Shown here one piece after another: positions 11,431 to 21,808 of a DNA stretch of 64,000 nucleotides. The position numbers were made by a program, and so were the translations under genes. The stretch spans positions 4,300,501 to 4,364,500 of the forward strand of contig OX463827.1 in NCBI GenBank assembly GCA_949825045.1, read 5' to 3'. Numbering within the stretch: the stretch's first letter is position 1; every line of letters begins with the position of its first letter. The stretch is from Argyresthia goedartella (taxonomy: Eukaryota; Arthropoda; Insecta; Lepidoptera; Argyresthiidae). The notes beneath the pieces were generated by a model that did no database searches, was not told the DNA's origin, and saw only the letters and a program-made list of their open reading frames with translations.

Positions 11431-11780
11431 CGATTTAACAACGCATTAATTTTACTCTAAATGCGTCTTTGAAATTGTATACATCCACAAAGTACCGACA
11501 TGAAATAAAAAGTCTAGGTAGGTACCAACTCGTGTTGAGCACTTGTGTTTGTTTATATCAGAACATCTGGTCGTGGTACAAGAACTAGAGATAAACTTTA
11601 GGGTCGGATCAACACCACAGTTCATATCGCGAATGCGTTAATAAAATTATAGCCACCACGAGTATCATATTTCGTATTATTTTTTTGTACAACAGATCTT
11701 TGTATTTGTGGCTCTGGTAGCCTTTATGGGAAATGTCGTGACGATATGGTGTGGTAGTCGAAAATCACATGAATAAAGGC
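11431..11780. other. Non-coding, possible LINE A 5' UTR
   Basis: No coding frame. Could be the 5' UTR of LINE A or unrelated intergenic DNA; no second copy in the window covers it, so the boundary cannot be set. Confidence 0.4.
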
Positions 11781-12529
11781 TAGTATTTAATCGCACATCA
11801 AAAATACTGATTAGCACAGCAAAAAAGGTTTTTATGTTTTATAGTAGTTTATGTGACTGCTACATAACGGAGGGCATTATCACTAGAGAGTGGGTTTATG
11901 AAACGAGCCGAAGGCGAGTTTCATAATAATATCACTCGAGAGTTTTAATGTCTAATTATGTACAGTTAAATACACTAGTTTATCTACACACATATCATAA
12001 GCTCTCTTTGATGTGTTCAGGAACCGCATGTTTGACCGGCATTGTGGCTCTGCAGTTGTTTAGCTTGTTCTGTAGTACCAACTTCACGCAGGCGGGCGTC
12101 GGCGTTCGAAATTTGAATGTCAGTACCAAATTCACAGACAAACTAGGGGCGGCACGCAGTCGGGCGTCGGCGTTCGAAATTTGAATGTCATAATTTGTAG
12201 AAAAACTACACATTATGGTCATAATGTGTAATTTTTCAGATAAGAAATGAGTTTTTACCAAGTAGTTTAACATTATGCTGATCGTAACGTGCGGTTTTTG
12301 TACGCAGTAAAGAGGGTTTATGATACGTGTGTAGATAAAATATTTTATGTGTACTCAAGTTTATGTTTTAAGTATTTTTTGTTGTTCTTACATGTTCAAC
12401 TAAACACGAAGGATATAGGGGGCATTGCTTAGCTCACTACCTTTATCCTTCACCTAAGCTACCGCAGCATTTTGCCCTGAAATTTGCTGTACAAATCAGT
12501 ATTTTTGATGTGCAGTTTAATATTTCCCA
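11781..12529 (+). mobile_element. MITE family E, copy 1, split by a MITE A
   Basis: Terminal inverted repeats: left 'cgcacatcaaaaatactgatt', answered at the right end by 'aatcagtatttttgatgtgc' (about 12494-12513). The conserved core ('ttcttacatgttcaac', 'agggggc...tagctcac...cctttatcc', 'aagctaccgcagcattttgccc') lies at 12373-12475. MITE A copy 2 (11845-12341) is inserted in the left half; the copy at 41397-41741 shows the uninterrupted arrangement. No transposase. Confidence 0.72.
11845..12341 (+). mobile_element. MITE family A, copy 2 (inside MITE E)
   Basis: Full-length copy. The GC-rich internal unit ending 'gttcgaaatttgaatgtca' is present twice in tandem (about 12088-12120 and 12150-12190). 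A perfect palindrome 'acacattatggtcataatgtgt' sits near the centre (about 12207-12228). Outer arms mirror each other as in copy 1. Confidence 0.78.
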
Positions 12530-12611
12530 TAAATAAATAATGTACACATAATCTGTAAACCTTAAAGTCGACTATCTCTGGGATAGTATAAGTGAAATAA
12601 AACCAACGAAT

Positions 12612-12830
12612 TCTGTGGCGCTGAGGTTGTGGATTAGCCTACAATGCGAGAGATCCCGGGTTCGACCCCCGGCTGGTGATACATAAGAAAAAAATCCCCG
12701 GTCTTTGATGTTTATTTGTGTCGCTGTTTCTGGTTCCCACGACACAGGGTACCCTAGTGTGGGGTCAGAAGTAATGTGTATCAATATTTTTTGCATAAGG
12801 GGTGGCAGAGGCCCAGTTGCACCCACAATT
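12612..12830 (+). repeat. tRNA-derived SINE, family S1, copy 2
   Basis: A-box-like 'tggcgctgaggttgtgg' (12614) and B-box 'gggttcgaccccc' (12659), spaced as in a pol III promoter, followed by a tRNA-unrelated body ('ttcccacgacacagggtacc', 'gtgtggggtcag') also found inverted at 3213-3440. Ends near 'cccagttgcaccca'. Confidence 0.6.
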
Positions 12831-12835
12831 TTATT

Positions 12836-13250
12836 AAAAAAAACCGGCCAAGAGCGAGTCGGACTCGAGGGCTCCGCAACAATCCCATTTTTTTATGATG
12901 AAAGTACATATTTCGGATTTGGTTTTCGGATTTTGCCTCTATACCTAATGTGCTTTAAATATAAAACCTTGCTTCTTGATATATTTCATGATTGTAGATC
13001 AACGGGAAGTAGGTTTTTATTCCCTTGAGAGTACCTATCAAGCAAATTCAGGAAAATTGTGGCATAGGTAATCAACGCGGGCGATAACTCTTGACTGTGC
13101 TGACATATAAGTTTCATTTTCTTACAACTTTAAGGGCTTAAGATTGGAGTAAATTATGTTAATTTCGACATGATTCGTCCAAAATGGGTCATGAGACATC
13201 TGTTGTCTCCACGGACGGATAGACAGACGGACAACGAAGTTATAGGCTTT
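12836..13250 (+). repeat. Family G interspersed repeat, copy 2
   Basis: Begins 'aaccggccaagagcgagtcgg' and ends in 'acggacggatagacagacggac', the two signatures of the family. Diverged from the copies at 26602 and 29777. The 107-codon open frame across it is a by-product of the repeat. Confidence 0.6.
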
Positions 13251-13837
13251 TAACCTAATGCCTAAAACCTGTGCTGTCTTAGTCCCTCTGTATCCAACAG
13301 CCTAGCAACCAAACGCCAGAACAATTTTATTGCTTCGAAACAGACATTTACGTTATAATTCCAAGAAAAACCTTTATGTATATGAATTTTTGTTGTAATA
13401 GCACTATGGTAATATTACTACAGTGTTTATTTATACAACAAAAAGACCGCGGTCCAATTAATTACGTTATTCAATACACACTTCGAGTTATCAACGCCCC
13501 GCCCGGGTCAAAGTCGGCACATCAAAGGCTGACTCATTAGTTGCCAAGTCTACTTACTGTGCAGAGCAGTTGTCCGATACGCTAACATAATGGCGGTTCA
13601 ATGACTGTGACGCGACGACGGCACGGTTCACTTAAAGTATCATTTGTTTGGCGTTTGGATTCTTCTGTCTATTAATGCTAGAAATGTATCGTGCTGTGGA
13701 CTCTGTTCCCATATAAACTAACAAAGAGAAATTAATGTAATTTCTTAGCGTTATGAATTCGATATTCTTCATAGGGAAATGGATTACAGAAACTACAGGC
13801 AGGGGAGATGACGCGAGTAGTGCGAGAGACGGTCAAT
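13251..13837. other. Intergenic, nothing recognised
   Basis: AT-rich, with a short GC-richer part at 13495-13640. No coding frame, RNA gene or clear repeat border. Confidence 0.5.
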
Positions 13838-13990
13838 GACGACCCGAATAGCCGAGTCGGCAGTGACCCTGTCTACGGAGTCAAGGGTCCCGGGTTTGAG
13901 TCCCGGTTGGGGCAAATATTTGTGTGATGAGAAAATTTAATAAATAAAGTGAGGCGCTTGGCAGCCTGGGTGACGTTCAACGTGATCTAT
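13838..13990 (+). repeat. tRNA-derived SINE, family S2, copy 1
   Basis: 'atagccgagtcggcagtgac' (A-box-like) and 'gggtttgagtcccgg' (B-box) about 40 bases apart, then 'ttggggcaaatatttgtgtgatgag'. The same module occurs on the minus strand at 19905-20160. The acceptor stem does not pair, so this is a SINE head, not a tRNA gene. Confidence 0.65.
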
Positions 13991-15118
13991 CAAGTACTTA
14001 TGGGCCAAGCGTGGCATGACAGGGCATGAAATATATATACTAGTGGTTATCTGATAACAGTAGACCTCGCGAGCCCTTACAACCATTCAATAACGGACAC
14101 TTTTCTCCTGGCTTAGCGAAGTAATTTCAGTGTTTTGAGAACAACCTACCTATTATGGAGAGAAAGTAGAAATGACCCATCCCTCTCCAGTCCCCCCTTT
14201 TTTCCCGCAAAATTTTGTGTTGAATGAAGTCCTTAGAGTGCCTCTCAAATTTGATTTAAATCGGTTGATAAACAACGCAACATAAATCTTCCCTCCGTTT
14301 CCCCCCTATTTTCCCCACATAAAAAATCGCGATCTACAAAAAAAAATACAATTCAGGAACTTGTGTGCCAATTTTGGTCAAGACTGACAGACGGACAAAG
14401 GCATTTTGGCCAATCCCGAAACTGGACGCTTCACTCGCTCGGTCAATAACTATCGCGGTCAATGAATGAAATAGAAATACGCATTAAAAAAATGGGAGTG
14501 AAGTGAATGCGAACGCGTATTCGTCTTTGGATCGGCTTTTTGGATGGAACTCCTACATAATTAGCATTTACATTGCAGTTCTTTATAGGTAACCCTACTC
14601 TTTGTGTCACTGTAGAACCGTGGAAGATAAAATACTACCTGTGAACTTTTATGGTATGAGTTGTTATGATATTTTCTCCTAAACATTTGTGTAACACATT
14701 TTTCAAAAGCTAGCAACATTTTATTGTGACCAACTTAACGGCGAAGGGTCACAAGTTAGCTGAAACGCATTTTAAAGCAGCGTGGTCACGCAAGTCACAG
14801 TCATTGAGTTGCCATTTTGATATCAGAATCGGGCGCAGAACAGATGAGTTTCTGTGAAGTGATTTGCATTCTAGAAATTGTTGAAGCATTGTTTTTATGC
14901 GTGCTTTATTTTAACGTTCCAATGTAGGTAGTAGGTTGGGCTGCTTTACTTTTTCTGGGAAACTGATGAATACACGGAACCTGTATTCATGTGCACCCAT
15001 ATTAATATTGAACTCCTTGTCCACGGTAATAAAATAAGATGCAACATTTTAACGTAAATCACAATAGAGAAGCTTCGGTCCAGATATTTATAAGAAATAA
15101 TAATATTAGTAATTTTAT
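13991..15118. other. Intergenic with a decayed C-rich repeat
   Basis: 14160-14420 has C-runs ('ccagtccccccttttttccc', 'ccgtttcccccctattttcccc') and 'ctgacagacggacaaagg', in the style of interspersed repeats elsewhere in the window, but no second copy here defines its ends. The rest is AT-rich with no gene seen. Confidence 0.4.
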
Positions 15119-15272
15119 AAGAACTCCGTGGTCTAGTAGGTTCCCCGCTTGCTTCTCACGCAGGAGCTGCAGGTTCGAATCCCGGTTCTGACCATGTACC
15201 AACGAGATAAGTTTATCTTAATTACATGATATGGACGTTGTAAGGGCGCTCTGGGAACATCGTGAGGAAATT
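15119..15272 (+). repeat. tRNA-derived SINE, family S3, copy 1
   Basis: 'ccgtggtctagtaggttcc' and B-box 'ggttcgaatcccgg' followed by 'tgaccatgtaccaacgagat'. Its relatives are at 28255-28385 (minus strand) and, in part, 24796-24865. Non-coding. Confidence 0.65.
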
Positions 15273-15273
15273 T

Positions 15274-15950
15274 GTAATTTGTAATTTCATTTTATTGCAA
15301 TAAATTACAGTATAGTATGATGTTTACAAAAAATGTGGTACAAGTGTAATTTTACCGATAATGGCATAGCAATTTGATAATTAAGAATTAGTATAATAGA
15401 TAATAATAACATTAGGTACATTATTTCATAGCTCATTAAATAATAAATCAGTAAAATTTCAGCATTAGATCAATAATCAGTATTGAAAACTATTTACAAT
15501 TTTCATAATATTCGTTCAGATTGTATGGGCACATAACAAGTAGATATTCCTTTAATACCTTGAGGAATCGATCACCAGGGAGAAGCTTGATATTTTTTGG
15601 TAATTTATTGTATACAGAAACTGCTGCACGGCTAGTACTTTTACTGTGAGATGTCGTTCTACAGAACTTAACTTCGAGATGATGCCTGAAGCGTTCTTTT
15701 AACCTACCACACTTACGTTCAGCGCTGATTGGAAATTTCTCTGGAAGATGCCTAACTAATTTGCACAATTCAATAATGTAGAGCGCTGTAACCGTGTGGA
15801 CTTTTAGTTTCCAAAACAGATCGCGACAAGACACTCTGTTTGATTTGACTCCGCTTAAAATTCGAACACACCTCTTCTGTAAAATGAAAATTTTGTCTAA
15901 CTCAACACTTCCTCCCCACAGCGCCAAGCCATAAGAAACTTTAAGAACTA
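15274..15950 (-). mobile_element. LINE F: 3' fragment of a CR1/Jockey-group element
   Basis: A 5'-truncated copy of about 0.7 kb. The 3' end is a short microsatellite tail (units like ATTACAA, read on the minus strand at 15274-15296), typical of this group, preceded by a 190-base UTR and the end of ORF2. Related to, but distinct from, LINE A. Confidence 0.75.
15490..15927 (-). pseudogene. LINE F ORF2, C-terminal part
   Basis: About 145 codons from the region after the reverse transcriptase: 'ALWGGSVELDKIFILQKRCVRIL', comparable with LINE A 'LLWGNAADIQTIFILQKRAIRAI', then 'RAAVSVYNKLPKNIKLLPGD' and the C-terminus. The reverse transcriptase and endonuclease are missing because of 5' truncation. 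The apparent start is simply the first Met after the truncation point. Confidence 0.75.
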
Positions 15951-15984
15951 AATAAATGAAATATAAATTGTGACATGGATAGCA

Positions 15985-17060
15985 AATTGCATTGAATATT
16001 AATTTCTAGAACTTTCAAAGGCTTTTGACCTGGTAGCTTATGATATATTGTGGGATAAGTAAGTGCCGGCAATCTAACCTACCGGAAGAAATTGTTAATA
16101 TTTTCAAATATTGGTACGAGCATCAAATCAACAAAGTGAAGTGGGGAAGTGAATTCTCGGATGCATACCGGATGGAATGCGGAGTCAGGCAGGGGCGGTT
16201 GACATCACCCAAGCTATTTAACCTCTATGTGAATGAGCTGGTCGGTGAACTCAGCAGCATGCATGCGGGGTGCTATGTTGATGGGAATAGCTGCAACAAT
16301 ATCAGCTATGCAGACGACATGGTGTTGCTGAGTCCATCGCCAGGGGGGTTGAAGAGACTGCTTGAAGCATGTGAGCAATACGCAGATAGACATGATCTCA
16401 AATATAATGTAAAAAAAAGTTAGATAATGATCTTCAAGACCGGTAATAAATTACCGAGTATTGTACCGGCCCTGAAATTATATGGCAAAGCACTGAATAG
16501 GGTGACCAGCATCAAATACCTAGGTCACATAGTAGCAGAGGACCTGAGTGATAACCTGGACATAGAGAGGGAGCGCAGGGCTTGGGCGGTCCGGGCGAAT
16601 ATGTTGGCTCGTAGGTTTGCACGGTGTACGAAGCCAGTAAAAATCACATTATTTAAGGCATATTGCCAATGCTTCTACATGTGCAGCCTATGGGTCAACT
16701 TTACCCAAAAGACTCTCAATGCCCTGCGTGTCCAGTATAACAATGCCTTTAGGATGCTGCTGGGGCTGCCGCGCTATTGTTTGTCGAGGCGCGCACTGAT
16801 GGATTCCATGCCATCATGCGTAAGAGAACGGCCTCATTACTCAGCAGAACGCGTAACAGCGCCAACAGCATCCTAGAGGTCACTGCGGGTCGGCTCGACG
16901 GGCCTGAACTCCAACACTGGGTGAGTGTAGTAACTGGCACTCTGAATGTGTGTGGAAAAGTGAGCCGTACCACAGACAGGACTATTTATATGAATAAGTT
17001 TAGTATTAGAATTAAGTGTAAATAACATAGATTAAGTACCAAATTTTATTTTATACAAGA
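15985..17060 (+). mobile_element. LINE C: 5'-truncated non-LTR retrotransposon
   Basis: Starts in the middle of the reverse transcriptase ('ELSKAFDLVAYDILW', motif A, about 16008-16055) and runs through motif B, YADD and the C-terminal region to about 17025. Its clade is not settled by eye; it is clearly different from LINEs A, B, D, E and F. It lies directly upstream of maT copy 1. Confidence 0.75.
16008..17025 (+). pseudogene. LINE C reverse transcriptase and C-terminal domain (stop and frameshift)
   Basis: Reverse transcriptase from motif A onward: 'ECGVRQGRLTSPKLFNLYVN' (motif B), 'ISYADDMVLLSPS' (catalytic YADD, about 16309), then 'FKYLGHIV'-type 'IKYLGHIVAEDLSD' and a C-terminal part. 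An in-frame TAG at 16421-16423, probably from a Glu codon, separates two halves in one frame. Near 16780 a small indel moves the frame so that 'EARTDGFHAIMRKR' appears in the next frame. The protein is non-functional. Confidence 0.8.
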
Positions 17061-17092
17061 TATGGATCCTTTGTGTTCTGAAATAATAGATA

Positions 17093-18371
17093 CATAGTCA
17101 GGTCATAAGTTCTGTCACATGTGCAATATGAAATAATTTAGTCATGTTTATTATTTATGTAAACATTTATATAGCAAAATGAACTAAATAAAACATAGAT
17201 TCTTATGGTAATAAAGTTTATTCAAAATGACCCCCGCGATTTTGAATACAGGCCTTTATTCTGCTCGGCCAGTCGTCTATCGCAGCACGAACGAGGTCCA
17301 TGTCAATATCGGCGGCTGCCTTAATCAAGGATGCCTTGAGTGACTCCAAATCAGGATGAGGCTTAGAGCAGGCCTTTTCCTCCAAGTGTTGCCATATCTT
17401 GTAATCTAACGGACTCAAATCTGGACTGGAGGAGGGCCAGTCTTCGTGCCGGATGAAGTTGATTTCACGCGCCGCCAGCCAGTCTTGTGTGCTTTTCGCT
17501 CTATGAGCTGGCGCAGAATCTTGTTGGAATACCCAGTGCCTGTTATTAAACATGGTATGAAAAAAATGTTTCACAAGGTTCTTGAAGACTGTATTTTGAT
17601 ACACAACTGCATTCGTTTTTACGCCTTTCTCACAAAAATGTACCTCAGTTAAGCCCCAATAAGAGACTCCCAACCAAAACCATGAGCGAGGATGGAAAAT
17701 GACCTCATTGGACACGCGGAATACGGTTGCTCGCTTCTTCACTGCTGTGTGCATACACCTTATCATTTTGTTTGTTGTAGCTCTCTTCCACGGTGAAATT
17801 TTTTTCATCCGAAAAAAGAATTTCCCGATGCTTTTTTCCCGCGTACCGCTTCAACACAGCGCGGCATCTCTTCAGTCTCAGGTCCATTAAACGAGCGTCC
17901 AAACGATGTTCTGTTTTTCTTCGATATGCCCTTAGCCCTAAGTCTTCATTTAACACCCTTTTCACCGTGGTCCTGCTTAACCCCATCTGAAGGGCCAACA
18001 GTTTCTGCTTACGTATGGGATTTCTTTGAATTCGCGCCTTCACAGCTTTTATCACTGCTGGAGTCCTAACAGAGCGAGGGCGACCACTTCTTGACCTGTC
18101 ATCTACACTAGAGTCTTCATTGTATCGTTTTATGGTACGATAAACGAATCTTTTGGTTATATTCAAATTTTTCAGTAAGTCGAAAATCTGAATCTGGCGA
18201 CACGGTCTTCTTTAAGTGTCCACTCCATATTTAAAAATGAGGAAAATTCTAAAAAGTACACATTTTTATTTTCATGAAAAATTCTAAATTCGAATTCAAT
18301 AAACTTTTTTGTGGCCAGCGTTCTAAATTCAAAAGTTTTTATTGTGTGACAGAACTTATGACCTGACTGTG
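17093..18371 (-). mobile_element. maT-type mariner (DD37D), copy 1, defective
   Basis: 1,279 bases between TA dinucleotides (17091-17092 and 18372-18373), the usual mariner target duplication. Terminal inverted repeats of about 26 bases: left 'catagtcaggtcataagttc', right end its mirror '...gaacttatgacctgactgtg'. Inserted between LINE C and LINE D remains. Differs from copy 2 (21809-23112) by scattered substitutions and small indels. Confidence 0.92.
17218..18235 (-). pseudogene. maT mariner transposase, copy 1 (broken)
   Basis: Transposase of the maT family, which cuts and pastes the element at TA. Compared with the intact copy at 21929-22969 it has lost about 28 bases near 18200 (the N-terminal helix-turn-helix region), carries a TGA at about 17703-17705 where the other copy reads Arg, and has one extra T shortly after, at 'atggttttggttgg'. 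Catalytic motifs 'LFSDEKNFTVEE', 'FQQDSAPAHRAK' and 'DLSPLDYKIW' remain readable in their separate frames. Confidence 0.9.
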
Positions 18372-18389
18372 TATATTATTATTATTAAA

Positions 18390-19200
18390 TAAGCAAATTG
18401 AATCTACCGAAACAACAAAGCTCTTAGGTCTTCGCAAAGACTGTAACATGTCATGGAAGACACACATTGAACATTAGCAAAAAAAAGCTAAATCAATATG
18501 CTTACGCATTATACATTCTTACAAAAATTGTAAACCCAGATGCTGTACTTGTTTCATATCATGGTTTTGTAGAATCTGCCTTAAGCTACGGTATCATCAT
18601 CTGGGGAAGTGCGACGGGCAATGAGACTATTTTTAAAGCGCAAAAAAAAATGTTTGAGGTCTCTGTGCAAACTGATCCCAACTGACAGTTGTAAACCGTA
18701 CTTCAGGAGTCTTAACATTCTTACAATGCCATCCATATATTTAAATGAAGCCTTGGTATCTGTCAAAAGTAATACGCACCTTTTTCAAAATATTGCAAGC
18801 GGGCTTCGTGGCATTAACCTCAAAATGGAACAACACAAGTCTGCATATTATAATAAAAGTACATTTTGCATGTCCACTAGAATGTATAATAAACTTCCGC
18901 AGTCTTTAAAAGACATACAAAACATACACACATTCAAAAATAAAATATAGGGTCTGCTCACAAACAAAGCCTATTACGGTGTCAACGAATACCTCGTTGA
19001 TATTTTATGATAGTTGTTGCCAATTATGACTTAAACTGAATTCTATTCTTATTTCTAATATAATAACATTAATAAATAATATTAATATTTTTTTATATTT
19101 ATGTGCCCTCCCATGGCAGAACATAGAGACCTATCAAAATTTTATTAATTAAGATCAGTTTATTACCTATGTTCTTGAATAAATAATTATTTATTTTTAC
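18390..19200 (+). mobile_element. LINE D: 3' fragment of a CR1/Jockey-group element
   Basis: Starts in 'TKLLGLRKD...MSWKTHI', the region just after the reverse transcriptase active site, and continues to the ORF2 end ('MYNKLPQSLKDI...TFKNKI') with about 250 bases of AT-rich 3' UTR. The terminus near 19200 is approximate. Confidence 0.75.
18396..18950 (+). pseudogene. LINE D ORF2, C-terminal part (frameshift)
   Basis: Residues after the YADD box of a non-LTR reverse transcriptase: 'SYHGFVESALSYGIIIWGSA' and 'IFKAQKK' in one frame up to an A-run at about 18640-18650, where the frame shifts, then 'LIPTDSCKPYFRSLNILTMP' and the C-terminal tail in another frame to 18950. The A-run is the evident point of slippage. 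No catalytic motif is present. Confidence 0.75.
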
Positions 19201-19239
19201 TTTCATTACTCCATGGCTACGGCGTTAGGTTAGCCCCCT

Positions 19240-19545
19240 GACACGCAAAAGCTGTTATTGAATAACCGGCTAAAAGTGGGCACAATTGTGCCTTTGCCAC
19301 CCCGTATGGGAAATGGCGTGACGCTATGTTATGTTGTACTAGCTGATGCCCGCAACTTAATTTGTGTGGTCCTAGGAATTATCATTTACCGATATAACGT
19401 TACCTCCTTCTGGTGCAGTCTGATAAAAAGTATCCTATATGTTAATCTAGCTCATCAACTATCTCTGAGCTGAATTTCATTCCAATCCGTTCACACGTTT
19501 TAGCGTGATTCAGGCACAAATACACGAACATCCAATTATATTTGA
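19240..19545 (+). repeat. Repeat family K, copy 1
   Basis: 'tagctgatgcccgcaactt' followed by 'ggaattatcatttaccga' and 'gataaaaagtatcctatatgtt', shared with 23115-23225, and an end 'tccaatccgttcacacgttttagcgtg'. I recall this as a widespread non-coding lepidopteran repeat; class not assigned. Confidence 0.55.
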
Positions 19546-19904
19546 ATAATATTTTGAGACCTAAAACATAAAAGGGCCCTCTTTTACAAGTTTTATTTTA
19601 TTGAGTATTTATTTTCAATAAAAATACGAATTTAAAGTAACCGCACTTGTTTTAAAACACCACATAAGAGGAAGTGACGTTAAAAGTTGCTGTCACTAGG
19701 GACAGAGCTATGCTTCAGTCTCCCTTTCCTTTTTTATGCAAAATACGGAGAAGTCGTCACTTCCGCTGTTGGTCTGTTTTCGCGCCAAACTGGCAGTATG
19801 AACCCTCGATCTTTGGCATTCAATTATACATAGTATTTAATGTGTTATTATGCTAGTCTATTCGACATGGTGTTCGTAAAATTTATATAATAATAATAAT
19901 AATA
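19546..19904. other. AT-rich intergenic, (TAA)n at 19890-19912
   Basis: Only a short trinucleotide microsatellite is recognisable. Confidence 0.5.
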
Positions 19905-20160
19905 ATAATACCTTGGACACCATTTACACACATTGATCTAGCCCCAAACTAGGATTCCCTGTATCTTGGGTACTAGACAGCGATACACATACTTATATAG
20001 ATAAATATTATACTTAGATAGATAAACAACCATGACTAGGGTACAAACATCCGTTCTCATCAAACAAACATTTTGCCCCCACCGGGACTCGAACCGGGAC
20101 CCTTGGTTTCGTAGGCAGCGTCACTGCCGACTCGGCCATTCGGGTCGTCGAAATTTAAAG
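19905..20160 (-). repeat. tRNA-derived SINE, family S2, copy 2
   Basis: On the minus strand: 'acccgaatggccgagtcgg' (A-box region), 'gtcccggttcgagtcccgg' (B-box), then a body of about 170 bases running to 'tagccccaaactagg' and 'ccttggacacc'. Same tRNA-like head as 13838-13990. Confidence 0.65.
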
Positions 20161-20552
20161 TTAAAATAAAAATAATTCACGATTTGAAGACGACGACTTT
20201 TGAAGGTTATTAATATGATATCTAGATATGTTTGATCTCTATGACCTAACCTCGAGATTCTAAAGAATTGCGTAATTATTTGGAGAGAGCCTTTCATAAA
20301 AATTCAAGTACCTACCTCGAGATATTTCGTCTATAGCTGATTTCGCTACGCACTGATTACAAAGCCCTAGGCACAGAATGAGAGGTAGCCTAAGTCTAGT
20401 ATTCTGAATCTCTTTGATATAGTACTTGTATTGTCTAAAGAAAAACATTAAGTCTCTTAAATTAAAGCTTAACATAGAACAAATAAAAAAAACTTGCCGT
20501 TTTTAAAGATTACTATTTTCGTTCATTCTTAAGATATCATTATGTCATATCA
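20161..20552. other. Intergenic, nothing recognised
   Basis: AT-rich; the open frame at 20260-20475 has no domain. Confidence 0.5.
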
Positions 20553-20929
20553 TATGTCACCGTAAGATAGTCAAAACCTTTAGCTGATCAACTATCGATA
20601 GATAGTAAACCAGACCGACAGGGTTTAGAATTTACGTTTCTTTTGTTCTTACATGTCAACCTAACACGAAAACTATTCGGGGGCTTCGCTGCGCTCGCCC
20701 CCTCTAGTCTTCACCCAAGCTACCGAAGTGTTTGCCCTGGTACTTATTTCGTTTGAAATTCAAGTTTAAGCCACTTTATTATTTAACGGTTTTAACCGTT
20801 AGTTTATCAACTGACGCGTCATATAGTAAGCAGTACGCTACAGTTTACTATTCGTCGAAAGTTGACCAACTAACGAGATAGAAAACGTTAGTTTATCAAC
20901 TAACGGTTTTGACAATCTTACGGTGACAT
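20553..20929. mobile_element. MITE H with family-E core
   Basis: Terminal inverted repeats of about 45 bases: left 'tgtcaccgtaagatagtcaa', right end the mirror '...ttgacaatcttacggtgaca'. Inside, 20644-20745 carries the core 'ttcttacatgtcaacctaac...gggggcttcgctgcgctcgc...aagctaccgaag' found in family E. Several internal copies of 'gttagtttatcaac'. No ORF. Confidence 0.72.
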
Positions 20930-21364
20930 ATATAAGATTAAAGTGAGTGATTGATTGATTACTGAGATGATGGAAAAAAAACAATTCGTATCTCCTTAGA
21001 GCGGCGGCAGGCGCGGGGCGCGGCGATGTGATATCCCCCTATCACGGAAAAATGCAGTGTTAAATCCAGCTGTCACAGTGATATTACAAGGTGACCCAGA
21101 TGATGGTGAAGACTAATACGTGACGTAAGACACATTAGGTACACATATATTTTCAGCCCGGCAGACATTCAAGATAACCCACGGCAGACTACACAAACAA
21201 TTTCCTCGTGTCAATTTCACACACACTGAGACATGCACACACTCACACATATTTGTGTGTGTATGACGTTGCAGAGACAGACTGGCTGGCACAGATGCCA
21301 TTTATTCCATTAGTTTCTAGAATACGCGTATTAACCCTAAAATGCTATAATGCTAGGTATAAGG
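20930..21364. other. Intergenic with CA/GT microsatellites
   Basis: Short GC-rich patch at 21000-21030 and alternating CA/GT tracts at about 21222-21265. Open frames here are low complexity. Confidence 0.5.
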
Positions 21365-21480
21365 CGTTACCACAAAAAATTAAGCTACTGTTCAACACTT
21401 GTTTAAAATCAAAATTGTATGGGATTTGAAGTCTGTTTTGAGGTTAAACGCTGTTTAATATTGTTTGAGGTTGCGCGGAA
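21365..21480 (+). repeat. Repeat family B, copy 2
   Basis: Matches 3490-3612 and 40639-40745 ('ttcaacacttgtttaaaa', 'atgggatttgaagtctgttt', 'gaggttaaac'). Non-coding. Confidence 0.6.
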
Positions 21481-21808
21481 TGTCTTGGAGTTTTGTGTAA
21501 AGCTGTTTGAAAATTTGTGTAGAGACTGTCATAGCTGCGTTTCGCCATTTTGTAATAATTTACTGCATTGATTGACACCAATATTATCACCGGCCGCAAA
21601 ACTCAAAATTTTACAAAATTTCGGACAGTTAGGTTCTACCTTTGTCTAAGATATTACATGCTCTTTGTTTACTGGTTTTTCCTTTTTAATGGCTATGGCT
21701 TGTGATGCTGATGTCGAGGGAATAAAAATAAGAACTCGTCTCGTTCACTCATCTCTGCAAACTCCACATTGTTCGTCGTACAGAACACTCATCTAGATAC
21801 ATAATATA
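21481..21808. other. Intergenic, nothing recognised
   Basis: No coding frame or repeat border seen. Confidence 0.5.

Noticed and set aside
13838..13915. Candidate tRNA gene (A and B boxes present)
   Set aside because: The acceptor and anticodon stems do not pair convincingly and the same module occurs with a shared body elsewhere (19905-20160), so it is a SINE head.
17446..17990. Plus-strand open frames across maT copy 1
   Set aside because: They recur at the same positions in copy 2 (22157-22700) because they mirror the transposase; not independent genes.
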